Below, piece after piece: positions 1 to 9,042 of a stretch of DNA of 35,444 nt. Source of the DNA: a virus; IMG/VR virus record IMGVR_UViG_3300027861_000098, positions 1 to 35,444 of that record, one strand, 5' to 3'. The translations under genes and the position numbers were made by a program. Below the pieces are notes generated by a model. The model had not been told where the DNA came from. It saw only the letters and a list, made by a program, of their open reading frames with translations, and made no database searches. Each line of letters opens with the position of its first letter. The stretch's first letter is position 1.

Positions 1-1860
1 AGAGCTACTACTGCTCGATGAGTTGGAAGATGAGCTGGAAGAACTTGATGATGAGCTGGAAGAGGAACTGCTGCTCGAAGAGCTACTACTGCTCGATGAG
101 CTGGAAGATGAGCTGGAAGAACTTGATGATGACGACAAACTTGATGAGCTGGAGCTGGATGATGAGGAACTGCTGGATGATGAGGAACTGCTGGATGAAC
201 TTGAACTGCTGGATGAACTCGACAGTGATGACGATGAGCTGGAAGAGGAACTGCTGCTCGAAGAGCTACTACTGCTCGATGAGGAACTCGACAATGATGA
301 TGATGAACTACTACTGGAGCTGGAGCTACTTGAACTTAAAGAACTCGAACTCGATGAAGAGCTACTACTCGATGAACTCGACAGTGATGACGATGAGCTG
401 GAAGAGGAACTGCTGCTCGAAGAGCTACTACTGCTCGATGAGGAACTGGACAATGATGATGATGAACTACTACTGGAGCTGGAGCTACTTGAACTTAAAG
501 AACTCGAACTTGATGAAGAGCTACTACTCGATGAACTACTTGATGGGGTTACCGGTAAAATCTTCGGTCCAATAGGTCTCGCTCCGACTCCATACGTTTC
601 CCCATACATATCAGCGGTTGCTACATCAGGTTGTTTTCCACCTGTAGCGCAAGCTTGACCTGATTTTGGATCTCCAAATGTTGAAAGCGTTTCATCAAGC
701 TCCATTTGATTCGAGGAAGTTAAACTTGGTTGGTTTCCACTACCCACACTCCAGTTGCCATCTGCTACAGACGCATCATTGGCGGCATTATTATTACCAG
801 TTGCGGCATTGATAGCTGTAAAATTAGTAGTATTTTCAAAACAACTTATATTTTCAGCCGTAAGAATCTGACCACCACCATCAAAACCTATACCGCAGTT
901 ATAAACTAGCCCGTTTTCAAAATTAATTCTTCTAAAGGCCCTGATACCGTATGTCGTAGAATCAAATATTATAAAATTATAAATTTTACTATTAGCGTTT
1001 GGAATTTGTTGACATTTTAGTCCTTCCCCAGTCAAATCATTTCCATCCATAAAAAAATCATGGATATTAAAGGTCGGGGCAGTAGTGTCAAGTCTTATTA
1101 TAGCTCTATTAGCTGCACCGCCGATTGCCCGTTTAAAATTATACTCACCTAAATTAAAAATATTCGCTGTTGTGGTAGTAATATGAAATCCATAACCGTT
1201 ATGGTTAATAGTTACTTTATTACCGGCAGTTATATCTCCACCATGAGGATCATCATTTTCCATTCCAAAAGTAAACCCCGCAGTATTAATTGGTAGAGTA
1301 GCCGCTCCGGTTTCCGTTACATCGGTTTGTAAGTGTGTAGTTAAAGCCCCGTCCATAGTTGTGATATCTGCAAAACATAAGGCGTGTGTGGCATAATCCT
1401 GCACCCCTGAACCAATGGACGGAGAGCCTTGAGAAATTACATTCCTATCTTCTTTGTAGATACTCAAATCAACATCAAGAGAACTTTTAAATAGTTTATC
1501 CATATCGGTAACATGCCGTAAATCAATGGCATCAACCCTATAATCTTTAGCAAGTAAATCTTTGTATAATAATTCTCCACCTTCAATCTTTGAAAGTAGA
1601 TAATTCCAATCAAGAACCTTTTTCTTCAGTCTATAATCAATACCATTAGCGATGTCGTCGTTTTCGTTTAGCGGTTTAATAGCGTCCTGAATGAAAGACA
1701 ATGCACTATCAGGAAGAGTTATAACACCAAACTTCTTATAAGTCCCGTTATCCTTATGTATCGGTTTAACATGGTAATCAATAGGCATCAAATCACAAGC
1801 CCCCAAATGGGTGTTTTCTGGTAATACGTTACCTATTTTGATTGTTGTTTGGAAACTCAT
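1..1860 (-). CDS. Putative tail fibre / beta-helix protein with poly-serine C-terminus (3' end off window)
   Basis: The minus strand is open from an ATG at 1860 to the window edge (620 codons, no stop), so the C-terminus is missing. Residues 1-125 form a mixed N-terminal domain. About residues 160-400 are a Gly/Asn/Thr-rich stretch with short beta-strand turns (NIFNLGEYNF, KIYNFIIFD, GLVYNCGIGF) typical of right-handed beta-helix fibre or appendage proteins. The segment YGVGARPIGPKI near 427-438 looks like the end of such a domain. From about residue 440 onward it is almost pure serine with single leucines. Serines mix TCN and AGY codons. The gene is last in the tail-fibre cluster, so a receptor-binding or appendage role is inferred. 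Plus-strand ORFs here, rich in Glu/Leu/Asp, are antisense shadows. Confidence 0.8.
   Translation of the reverse strand, partial: MSFQTTIKIGNVLPENTHLGACDLMPIDYHVKPIHKDNGTYKKFGVITLPDSALSFIQDAIKPLNENDDIANGIDYRLKKKVLDWNYLLSKIEGGELLYKDLLAKDYRVDAIDLRHVTDMDKLFKSSLDVDLSIYKEDRNVISQGSPSIGSGVQDYATHALCFADITTMDGALTTHLQTDVTETGAATLPINTAGFTFGMENDDPHGGDITAGNKVTINHNGYGFHITTTTANIFNLGEYNFKRAIGGAANRAIIRLDTTAPTFNIHDFFMDGNDLTGEGLKCQQIPNANSKIYNFIIFDSTTYGIRAFRRINFENGLVYNCGIGFDGGGQILTAENISCFENTTNFTAINAATGNNNAANDASVADGNWSVGSGNQPSLTSSNQMELDETLSTFGDPKSGQACATGGKQPDVATADMYGETYGVGARPIGPKILPVTPSSSSSSSSSSSSSSSLSSSSSSSSSSSSSSLSSSSSSSSSSSSSSSSSSSSSSLSSSSSSSSSSSSSSLSSSSSSSSSSSSSSLSSSSSSSSSSSSSSSSSSSSSSLSSSSSSSSSSSSSSSSSSSSSSSSSSSSLSSSSSSSSSSSSSSSSSSSSSSSSSSSSSSSSSSSSSNSSSSSSS
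212..529 (-). repeat. Tandem 159-bp repeat (two copies) within the poly-Ser tract
   Basis: Bases 212-370 and 371-529 are near-identical copies of 159 bp (53 codons), differing at a few positions (for example near 290 and 449). Each encodes serine runs broken by single leucines. The period is a multiple of three, so copy-number change keeps the frame. Confidence 0.85.
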
Positions 1861-1901
1861 CCCTAATCTATTTTCCTACCGTAGTTCACTGGTCTAAACA
1901 T

Positions 1902-2135
1902 CTATTTCCCGAATTTAAGTATAGCCATGCCTGTCCCTAAAACAGTAAAAAGGAAAGCAGCTACACCTTTCAAGCTTGCCCATGAGGCTTTGGTTTTAAT
2001 TTCGGCCTCCATATTCTTCACTCTACCATCAAGATCCAGGCCCTCGTTTAATGATATATACTTCTCAAGGGTCAACTTCATTCCGTTAACCGTTGATGTG
2101 AGAGTGTCAAACCGCTTGCCTGTTTCCTCATCCAT
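1902..2135 (-). CDS. XhlA-like small membrane protein
   Basis: A 77-aa protein beginning MDEETGKRFD. I chose this start over the ATG at 2156 because AAGGA lies 5-6 nt upstream of it. Residues about 1-48 are a charged, probably coiled-coil segment. Residues about 55-74 (GVAAFLFTVLGTGMAILKF) form one membrane span followed by Gly-Lys. This is the architecture of the haemolysin XhlA family, small phage proteins that sit near holins and take part in lysis. It is flanked by fibre genes and no endolysin is visible, so the lysis role is inferred from family only. It could be another single-span membrane protein. Confidence 0.6.
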   Translation of the reverse strand: MDEETGKRFDTLTSTVNGMKLTLEKYISLNEGLDLDGRVKNMEAEIKTKASWASLKGVAAFLFTVLGTGMAILKFGK

Positions 2136-2188
2136 AGATGTCCTTCTTTCTTGCATTAATTACGCTTTATCTTTTGGTACGAATACTA

Positions 2189-5100
2189 TCAAGTTGCAGC
2201 TCCAATCTTATCCGCAACATAAGACAGCATTGCACCTTCAATAACAACTTCACCAGTTATTTCATCAACAGAAGCGGCTATTCTTCTTATTCTGACAGCA
2301 AGAGCTTTACCCGCTGCTAAAACTATACCAGAAGCATCTATAGTTACAGTGGCTTTAAAGCTGGCATATTGTGCCCAAGAACCTGTTGTTGTTTCAATAG
2401 GATAATCATTTGTACTTGTAGGTACTACTTCGTTGGTGGCTATATCAAGAACGTCAACCGATACTTGTAACTGAAATTTCTTGGTATCGTTAGCAGTATC
2501 CAGCCATCCTCCTACTGTGATAGTCGGATCTGTAGTTCCATCCCAATCAGAGTCTATACACCTGCAAGAAAATAATTCCTCATCATCCGAATTATAAACG
2601 GGGAGCGACCAACCATAAAATACCCCACGGTTAACTAAAGTAGGCTTGCCTTGCGCGGAAACATTAGCATAGTTAAACACAAATGTGTCATTAACAATTA
2701 CTTTTGCGGTGCCTACCATATTAAGGTGTCCGTCAGGAGCAAAATAAGAGTAGTTTGTAGGAGCACCAGCCGAACTGTCGCCTATCCTAACCGCCCCATC
2801 AGCAAACAGATCCATGTAGGTGTCTGCTTGAGAATAGATGCCTATGGCCGAGTCACGCAAATTGATTACACCACCAAATAAATTAGGAGCTGTCCCATTC
2901 TGATAGATGCCGTAGTCAACATTAGCACCTTCATTGAGATACAGCATGTATGCTGTGCCAGATGGCGCTCCATTAGAACCTACGTCTATATAATGACCGT
3001 AAACATTAGCGCCAGAGTCGGCTCCAACTACAGCGACCTTATTATGGATACCATAAACATCAGCGGTTACACTAGCTCCATTACCCGAAACATTATTATA
3101 AATTCCTTTAGCATCGCCAGTAACAGTACCATCCTCCAAATTTGAAGAATTATTAAAGCCGACTAAAGGTCCTATTACACCGCCAGATTGGTCTACTGTA
3201 GTGGAATTCAAAAATCCTGTAAAAGTATCACTAGCATCCGTGACTCCAGCGGTCTTACTATTGCTATTAGTTATCCCGATAAAACTCGCAGTTGTATTGA
3301 CCGATTTAGTTACGTCCAATCCACCTTGAATAAATACCTTTCCACCAAAATTTATTCTAAATGATGAAGAACCGCTAAGATTATCGCCAGAGCTTATAAC
3401 ATAAGAGTCACCATTAGCTCCGCCGCCACCAGTTATACCGGTAGAAAAACTATTAGTTCCATTTTTAGATGTATACCAAACCCAACCGTCAGCATCAGTA
3501 CTTTCCATTCTCACTGAATTAAAATTTCCGGTAGTGGTTATATGGAGATCTTCATTTGTACCAGTAGTGTTAATTGCGACGGGGGCACTAGCGGTAAGGA
3601 CTCCAGTAACAGTCATTGCTCCACCAACAGAGAAAAGACCTGTTCCTAATATTGAGACAGGTTGGTTATCATTAGCATTGCAAAGCTGTATTCCAATACT
3701 GTCATCTGATTCTGCTCTAAATAAGTTTTGTGCATTCTCATTTATAATACTAAATGTACCTGGACATGCCGCAAGAGTTACCGTTAAAATGTCGCTTGAC
3801 TCTGACATAATAGTGTTATTTATTGTAATAGACTTTCCTGCAGCCATTACGACATCTTCAGCAACTATAACATTTCCACTTGAATCAATTGTAATAGCCG
3901 AAGTTGCTGATGCACTTCCTATTGTACCATCATCAGGGATTACGATGTTTCCATTGGCCGTCAGTAATCCGGTAATAGTTAATGCACCACCAAATAAATT
4001 AGGAGCAGTTCCATCCTGATAGATGCCGTAGTCAATACCAGTATTCTCCTTGAGATAAAGCATATAAACGTCACCAGTTGGGGTGCTGTCTGAATCAACA
4101 TCTATATAATGACCATAAACATCACCACCGATTGTAACACCTGAATCAATTCGTAGTCGTGAAAATGTATTATAAACATTATCAGCTACGGTTCCACCCT
4201 CTAAACGCCCGTCAAAATATGTAGTTGCAAAATCGTTATTACCGCCAATTGTACCGGCTGTTAATGTTGCTCTAGTATATAATGCGCGTAAATGACCAAT
4301 TGTACCGCCAGCTTGATTAAATTCTACGTCATTATATATACCATATAAAACGTCACCATCATCAGTAACGCCATCAGTTTTTGTATGTTTATTATATAAA
4401 CCGTAATAGGTTGATGTTGTATCGATAGTTAAATCTTCAACTGTTAATAGAGCGTTTCCTGGAGCGGCATCACCTATGCTTACAGTGCTGGAAAAATAAG
4501 CAGCGGCAGCTGTTATTGTCCCTGTCAACGTTGGGCTAGCAGACATTACTACATCACCAGTTCCTGTTACGGTATTAGAAACAAGATTCTTTGATGCATC
4601 AGTAAATACTGGTAAGGAGGCCGTTAAAGATGAGATCGCGATAATGCCAGTTGCCCTCGCAACGCTAAGTGCTAATGTATCGGCTGCACCAGAATTTGTA
4701 ATTATCCCAAAAGTATTTGCCGGTAAAGTGTATGCTCTGCTGTTAATGGTTGGATTGGCCGAAGATCCGTTATAAACTAAAGCTACCCCCGAATCATCAC
4801 CGGACACTTCATTAAATACGATTGAGAAAGCATCCCCATTTCCGGCATCCCCAAGCTTTGCGAAGTTTAATAAACCGCCAGACCCTGTAATCCCACCTAC
4901 GGAAAGTGTCGCAACAGGACTTTCCGTTCCTATCCCAACATTTCCAGACGCATCTATTATTAATGCATGATTTCCTGCACCACTACCACCGTTCGATGTT
5001 AAGCTTAGCGAAGTTTCCGAAGAAGCTACTAAACCGTATGTCGAAGTTGCAGACAATTGCCCCCTTGCTGTGGAATCGGCATATAGCCTAATTCTAGGCT

Positions 5101-5416
5101 CTATCCCATCACCTCTTGCTATAACTTGTGAGCTGTTAGAACTTTTAACTTCAAGCGGTACAGTTGGGGCAACACCTATTCCAAGCCTATCATTAACCTC
5201 GTCATAAACTGTTGTCCCAGCCAGCCCAAATATAACTTTCCCCTTAGTAGCATGAGCAGTACTCTGTAAGACCAAATCACCACCAGACGCAGTATCACCT
5301 ATAATGGCTTGACCACCGGCTCGACCGGCAAGGATCGCATACTGAGTATGATCATCGTTGCCAGTCAGATCTTTTAAATTACCGTGACTTTGAGTTTCTT
5401 GCAGCAGTACTGTCAT
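2189..5416 (-). CDS. Long tail fibre protein with duplicated internal module
   Basis: A 1075-aa protein, the largest in the window, rich in Gly, Ser, Thr, Asn and Asp. The N-terminus contains LKDLTGNDDHTQYAILAG and a following GDLVLQSTAHATKGKV-type segment, common at the base of phage tail fibres. The middle has repeated short blocks (SGNVGIGTESP, LTVEDLTI) typical of trimeric fibre shafts. Residues about 335-482 and 710-850 are diverged copies of one another: both run from a YN/TN..KT.GVTD start to VYGHYIDV, MLYL.E, DYGIYQ and APNLFGG. The C-terminal ~180 residues resemble a beta-sandwich tip. The SD AAGGA is upstream and the preceding gene stops 6 nt before. It probably contacts the host surface. 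No chaperone or protease site recognised. Confidence 0.85.
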   Translation of the reverse strand: MTVLLQETQSHGNLKDLTGNDDHTQYAILAGRAGGQAIIGDTASGGDLVLQSTAHATKGKVIFGLAGTTVYDEVNDRLGIGVAPTVPLEVKSSNSSQVIARGDGIEPRIRLYADSTARGQLSATSTYGLVASSETSLSLTSNGGSGAGNHALIIDASGNVGIGTESPVATLSVGGITGSGGLLNFAKLGDAGNGDAFSIVFNEVSGDDSGVALVYNGSSANPTINSRAYTLPANTFGIITNSGAADTLALSVARATGIIAISSLTASLPVFTDASKNLVSNTVTGTGDVVMSASPTLTGTITAAAAYFSSTVSIGDAAPGNALLTVEDLTIDTTSTYYGLYNKHTKTDGVTDDGDVLYGIYNDVEFNQAGGTIGHLRALYTRATLTAGTIGGNNDFATTYFDGRLEGGTVADNVYNTFSRLRIDSGVTIGGDVYGHYIDVDSDSTPTGDVYMLYLKENTGIDYGIYQDGTAPNLFGGALTITGLLTANGNIVIPDDGTIGSASATSAITIDSSGNVIVAEDVVMAAGKSITINNTIMSESSDILTVTLAACPGTFSIINENAQNLFRAESDDSIGIQLCNANDNQPVSILGTGLFSVGGAMTVTGVLTASAPVAINTTGTNEDLHITTTGNFNSVRMESTDADGWVWYTSKNGTNSFSTGITGGGGANGDSYVISSGDNLSGSSSFRINFGGKVFIQGGLDVTKSVNTTASFIGITNSNSKTAGVTDASDTFTGFLNSTTVDQSGGVIGPLVGFNNSSNLEDGTVTGDAKGIYNNVSGNGASVTADVYGIHNKVAVVGADSGANVYGHYIDVGSNGAPSGTAYMLYLNEGANVDYGIYQNGTAPNLFGGVINLRDSAIGIYSQADTYMDLFADGAVRIGDSSAGAPTNYSYFAPDGHLNMVGTAKVIVNDTFVFNYANVSAQGKPTLVNRGVFYGWSLPVYNSDDEELFSCRCIDSDWDGTTDPTITVGGWLDTANDTKKFQLQVSVDVLDIATNEVVPTSTNDYPIETTTGSWAQYASFKATVTIDASGIVLAAGKALAVRIRRIAASVDEITGEVVIEGAMLSYVADKIGAAT

Positions 5417-5422
5417 GATGTT

Positions 5423-5899
5423 TTATTCCTTATTAGGTTTGTCCGGCACAACAGGCACAACAGGCGCAACAGGTGCAACGGGTTCAACTATTAGAAGCTC
5501 AATTCCAGCATAATCCATTCCCTTAATATTTTTAGGAACGGTTTCAAGCTTGATCTCATACAATTGAACTTCTATTTTCTCTTCCAGAAACGTTTTATTT
5601 GCCTTGATCTTAGCAGTGATTTTATCAGCTAATTCCTGGTTAGTGCCTTCTTTCTCTTTTTCAGCTTCAACTTTTTCGATCATAGCCTGAGAACTCAGGC
5701 CAGCCCAATCTTTAACAAATCTAAGCATCTCAGGAGTAAATTTAACAGTATCCATAATCGCAGTGTACTCGTCTTTTAAAAGACCGCGATTCTTACCCAG
5801 CGCGTAATTAAATTTTAATCCCTCATAATCGGATGCCGTAACTCCATTTATATTATTCAAGAGCTGTACTGTTTCTTCTTTTGTTATTTCTTTTTTCAT
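5423..5899 (-). CDS. Hypothetical protein with Pro-Val tail in fibre cluster
   Basis: A 158-aa protein, not recognised with confidence. It starts MKKEITKEETVQLLNNING behind a good SD (AAGGA, 8 nt). Residues 1-125 look alpha-helical and charged. The last ~22 residues are a low-complexity VAPVAPVVPVVP stretch ending in KPNKE. Lying between two fibre genes with 6 nt to the next, it could be a fibre-assembly or chaperone-like protein; it is also about the size of DUF1617-type phage proteins. Either identity is a guess. Confidence 0.65.
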   Translation of the reverse strand: MKKEITKEETVQLLNNINGVTASDYEGLKFNYALGKNRGLLKDEYTAIMDTVKFTPEMLRFVKDWAGLSSQAMIEKVEAEKEKEGTNQELADKITAKIKANKTFLEEKIEVQLYEIKLETVPKNIKGMDYAGIELLIVEPVAPVAPVVPVVPDKPNKE

Positions 5900-5912
5900 G
5901 ATTCTGTTCCTT

Positions 5913-5954
5913 TTTATTATGGTTATTTTATTATGGTTATTTTATTATGGTTAT
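5913..5954. repeat. Three tandem copies of a 14-bp unit
   Basis: The unit TTTTATTATGGTTA is repeated three times head-to-tail in the gap between the genes at 5423-5899 and 5981-6778, just upstream of the SD of the former on the minus strand. No protein is encoded; it may be slippage or a spacer in the mRNA leader. Confidence 0.85.
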
Positions 5955-5980
5955 TTGTTTATCCGTCCTACCCAATAAAC

Positions 5981-6778
5981 CTATGAATTTTTAGTTAATG
6001 ATGTTATCAATCCGTCTTTAATTACAATATCAAATGTGTCAATCGCCGCTGTAGTTTGAGTCAACCCCGCAGTGCCATCACCAGATTGGTAATTAGCACC
6101 TTTTATTGTACCTGTCGATGTAAGATCTCCATTGATTATTAACAGACCCGTTGTGAAATTACCCTGTATCAGTGGAGTGGCAGATGAAGAATTCCCAATC
6201 CAAACCACCGAATCAGTTCCAAGGGCTGCACCTGCTCCCACCGCAGTTCCAATAAAAATAGAGTCATTTCCATGAGTTGCTGCCCTTGCGGCGTAATAAC
6301 CGATTCCTATTGTATTATTTTTTTTATTACTTTCACCAGTTTCACGCCCAATAAATATTTGATTAGCACCTGCCGCATTCTTACCAGCCCAATGCCCTAT
6401 ATAAACACTACCAGATCCTATAACCGATTGCCCCGCATACTCTCCTATGTAAATATTAAAGGCCGCATTTACACTGTCTCCTGCATAATAACCTATTGCT
6501 ATAGATGAACTCCCAGCGTTAACGGTAGCACTGTCGAAAGCCCCATATCCAAAACCCAAATCTTTTGTGGCCGCACTATAAATATGATGATAAGGCATCG
6601 TGTTCACATACTGCGCCCATTTCCCCCAGTTATTCTGAAGGTAATTCATCGTCTGAAAAGCCGGTTTCTCGTCACTCTCCCACCCTAAAACTCGTTTAGC
6701 GGAAGATGGTGAAGTCATCTTTGCGGCTTCATCACCGGGAACCCATAGAACTAAATCTGCTGGTTTTGCTGCACTCAT
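5981..6778 (-). CDS. Tail fibre protein with YadA-head-like repeats
   Basis: A 265-aa protein. Residues 1-60 contain the FQTMNYLQNNWGKWAQY stretch seen in the virion-attachment part of many fibre proteins. Residues about 75-195 hold six to seven short repeats, each ending in IGYYAG, IGEYAG, IGHWAG, IGRETG, IGYYAA or IGTAVG. These match the left-handed beta-roll repeats of the YadA head domain of trimeric adhesins. The C-terminal part (ending ITSLTKNS) resembles a fibre tip. It sits directly downstream of the DUF2612-like wedge gene, fitting a short fibre attached to the baseplate. Family by pattern; receptor role inferred. Confidence 0.8.
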   Translation of the reverse strand: MSAAKPADLVLWVPGDEAAKMTSPSSAKRVLGWESDEKPAFQTMNYLQNNWGKWAQYVNTMPYHHIYSAATKDLGFGYGAFDSATVNAGSSSIAIGYYAGDSVNAAFNIYIGEYAGQSVIGSGSVYIGHWAGKNAAGANQIFIGRETGESNKKNNTIGIGYYAARAATHGNDSIFIGTAVGAGAALGTDSVVWIGNSSSATPLIQGNFTTGLLIINGDLTSTGTIKGANYQSGDGTAGLTQTTAAIDTFDIVIKDGLITSLTKNS

Positions 6779-6790
6779 AATTTTCCTCTA

Positions 6791-7531
6791 TTAAATAAAT
6801 CCCGCGAAAAGTCCACCAACGCCGCTATCTAATAAATCTCCGAAACCACCAGTATTAGGGTTATTGGGAGAAGTATCAAATGCAAACGCATTGTCGGGAT
6901 CGTATACTAATATTCCTTCAAGTCTAACTCCGGCTGCAATAACATCTTCAATCAGAGATAATATTAATAAATCATAGGGAGCCGCCAAGCTAAATCCGGA
7001 AGAAATTTGTAATGTAGCGGGGAATAGTTCATCAACTTTAACCGAATCGGATCCGGTTAATATCTGCCAAATAGAAATAATATCCTCAACGCTTGATTGG
7101 GAATTGTTAGCTCCGATTTTTGTTTTTATAAATATTCGATAGGTGGGATCATCCTGACCATCGCGGTCCTGCCCGACGATGGTCCCAATATTATCAAGCT
7201 GAGTGCCTTCCATCAGGTCAATATTTAATCTGTCATATAAGGCACACCCTTTCGTTTCGAGATCTTGAAACTGAGTGGTAATATAGGCTTTTATCATTGC
7301 CGTTAAATTCGGCTTATTCTTATACTGCTCAATTAACCTGGCAAGTCCTAAAGCCTCGATATCTGTCAAACATTTTTCATCAGCTACGGAAGGAAATACT
7401 GGTGCTGGTGCAGGATCAAATCCAGACCACCAGCCACCAGAATAAACAGCCATAGAATCAGGTATAGTGGTAGATAAATTAAACCAACCTCCTGAGTATT
7501 CTTCGAGATAATCGCCTAATTCAACAGCCAT
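6791..7531 (-). CDS. DUF2612-like baseplate / tail protein
   Basis: A 246-aa protein starting MAVELGDYLEEY. An upstream in-frame ATG at 7570 lies inside the baseplate J gene. I chose 7531 because the J stop and this ATG form TAATG and GGAG lies 8 nt upstream. After a Trp/Gly-rich N-terminus (two YSGGW motifs), residues about 60-190 carry the conserved core: LARLIEQYK, LNIDLMEGTQLDNIG, then G...YR.FI..KI..N.S. These match DUF2612 proteins, which follow baseplate J in myophages and occupy the place of P2 gpI. It ends in a Gly-rich tail. Role: wedge to fibre connector, inferred. Confidence 0.8.
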   Translation of the reverse strand: MAVELGDYLEEYSGGWFNLSTTIPDSMAVYSGGWWSGFDPAPAPVFPSVADEKCLTDIEALGLARLIEQYKNKPNLTAMIKAYITTQFQDLETKGCALYDRLNIDLMEGTQLDNIGTIVGQDRDGQDDPTYRIFIKTKIGANNSQSSVEDIISIWQILTGSDSVKVDELFPATLQISSGFSLAAPYDLLILSLIEDVIAAGVRLEGILVYDPDNAFAFDTSPNNPNTGGFGDLLDSGVGGLFAGFI

Positions 7532-9033
7532 TAAGGAAGCTCCGCCACGGTTATTCTTGATGAATCCCAATCTGATTTCTCAACAGTCCCTGTGGAACCG
7601 TCTTCAATGGGAATATTGTTATCCAAAGTAGGCGCTGGTGCCGTTCCAATCCTTACTATAATATCTGTTATTCCCGGGATATCCTCTAAAGAGGCCATCA
7701 ATTCAGGTCTGATTATAACATCCTTACCAATTCCGAGATTTTCTCCAAATTCTAATAATGCTGCAGCTGCGAGTGCCGTTCCGGTTGGAGGGAAATCTGA
7801 ATCAGTTTCTAAATCCACTTCCAGATAAATGGTTACAGCGACAGGTCGAGAAAATTCAACGGTATGGTTAAATCCCTGACTATCAACTACTATTTCAGTA
7901 ACATCATTTCCAAAAGGCTGGATCCCCGCTGGCTTAGAATTAAATATTGCCTCTGCAACTTCAGCGTCAGCACTACTGCCACCATCAGCCTGTTCTACAA
8001 TAGTTTCAAAACTATGAGCTGGACGTCCTGCCACAACAGCGTCAGAATCATTTTCTACAACAAAAGTAGCATCTACTTCATCTATCTCTAAAACAGCAGT
8101 CCGGATGGCTGGAAGCGTTCCTGCGGCATTTGTTCCCAGTGCATTTTCTCTTCTGGCTCTCAGTTCGGTATCAGTCTCAACATCATTTCCAACTGTGGCA
8201 TCTGCCAAATTAAATGCGGAATCAAACCCGGTAACGGCGGTTTCAATAACAGTTAATGTCCTGGCATTGGCTGTAAAAGAAGATCCCGCTGTTTCAGCCG
8301 TGGCTCCGGTGGAACCTTGAATTACGCCTGGTGTAGTTTCTGCTACAGATCCCATTACATCCACGTTAGAATCAGTGATAACAAGCAAGGAGATCGGTTG
8401 TTTTCCATCTCTTCCGGCAAATGTAATTGTCATCCCAGCTGGAAACATATCCCCTGAAACGGTAATATCGCCAAACGTGTTTGAGAGGGCATTTAAAGCA
8501 TCTTCTATTTCTTGAGCAGTAGCGTCAAAATCCAGAAAAGAGGTCTTTATGCTGTCTAATTCTAACTTGAACTGTCCGGATTCGGGCAGAGATGGATATG
8601 TTAAATCCTGAACTTCATCAGCACCAGCCACCAGAGTAACGGCATCATCAAGAAGGAATCTCGATAAGGAATTACCCTCCACAGATAAAATGGTCCCGGC
8701 TGGAATTAAAGTTCCAAGCGTTCCAATAAGATAAATGTTTTCTACAGTACTTTTAGTCGCTTGCTGGCGTGTTATTCCGGTTATTTGGGCCACCAGATCA
8801 AGGGAAACATCTGCAGCAGAATTCGGATATTGGGAATCATAAATGTCCTGCATTAACTCCCAAATATTAGATTCTCTTTCGGCAAAAATACCCTTTAGTT
8901 GTCCAAAAACATCTTCCGGAAGGGTGTTTATAAAATCACCGAGTTCGCCTTTTAATTCAGCATCAATTTCAGCATCAAGAATATCAAGTGTTTTTGGTAC
9001 GAAACCCGCAGATGTAACGCCGTATTCAGTCAT
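7531..9033 (-). CDS. Baseplate J-like wedge protein
   Basis: A 500-aa protein of the baseplate J family (P2 gpJ, Mu gp47, T4 gp6-like). The N-terminal segment contains AELKGELGDFINTLPEDVFGQL and a helix with QDIYDSQYPNSAADVSLDLVAQITGITRQQAT, a strong family marker. Next comes IPAGTILSVEG, and the core ETDTELRARRENALGTNAAGTLPAIRTAVLEI is the classic signature. Residues about 145-235 (QFKLELDSIKTSFLDFDATA ... AGMTITFAGRDGKQP) look like an extra module inserted between the N-terminal part and the core. It builds the baseplate wedge that triggers sheath contraction. The next gene overlaps by one base. Confidence 0.93.
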   Translation of the reverse strand: MTEYGVTSAGFVPKTLDILDAEIDAELKGELGDFINTLPEDVFGQLKGIFAERESNIWELMQDIYDSQYPNSAADVSLDLVAQITGITRQQATKSTVENIYLIGTLGTLIPAGTILSVEGNSLSRFLLDDAVTLVAGADEVQDLTYPSLPESGQFKLELDSIKTSFLDFDATAQEIEDALNALSNTFGDITVSGDMFPAGMTITFAGRDGKQPISLLVITDSNVDVMGSVAETTPGVIQGSTGATAETAGSSFTANARTLTVIETAVTGFDSAFNLADATVGNDVETDTELRARRENALGTNAAGTLPAIRTAVLEIDEVDATFVVENDSDAVVAGRPAHSFETIVEQADGGSSADAEVAEAIFNSKPAGIQPFGNDVTEIVVDSQGFNHTVEFSRPVAVTIYLEVDLETDSDFPPTGTALAAAALLEFGENLGIGKDVIIRPELMASLEDIPGITDIIVRIGTAPAPTLDNNIPIEDGSTGTVEKSDWDSSRITVAELP

Positions 9034-9042
9034 TAACTGCTC

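Noticed and set aside
18-658. Long plus-strand ORFs rich in Glu, Leu and Asp or Met, Ser, Trp
   Set aside because: They are antisense readings of the poly-serine-coding repeats; no SD and no sense outside the repeat.
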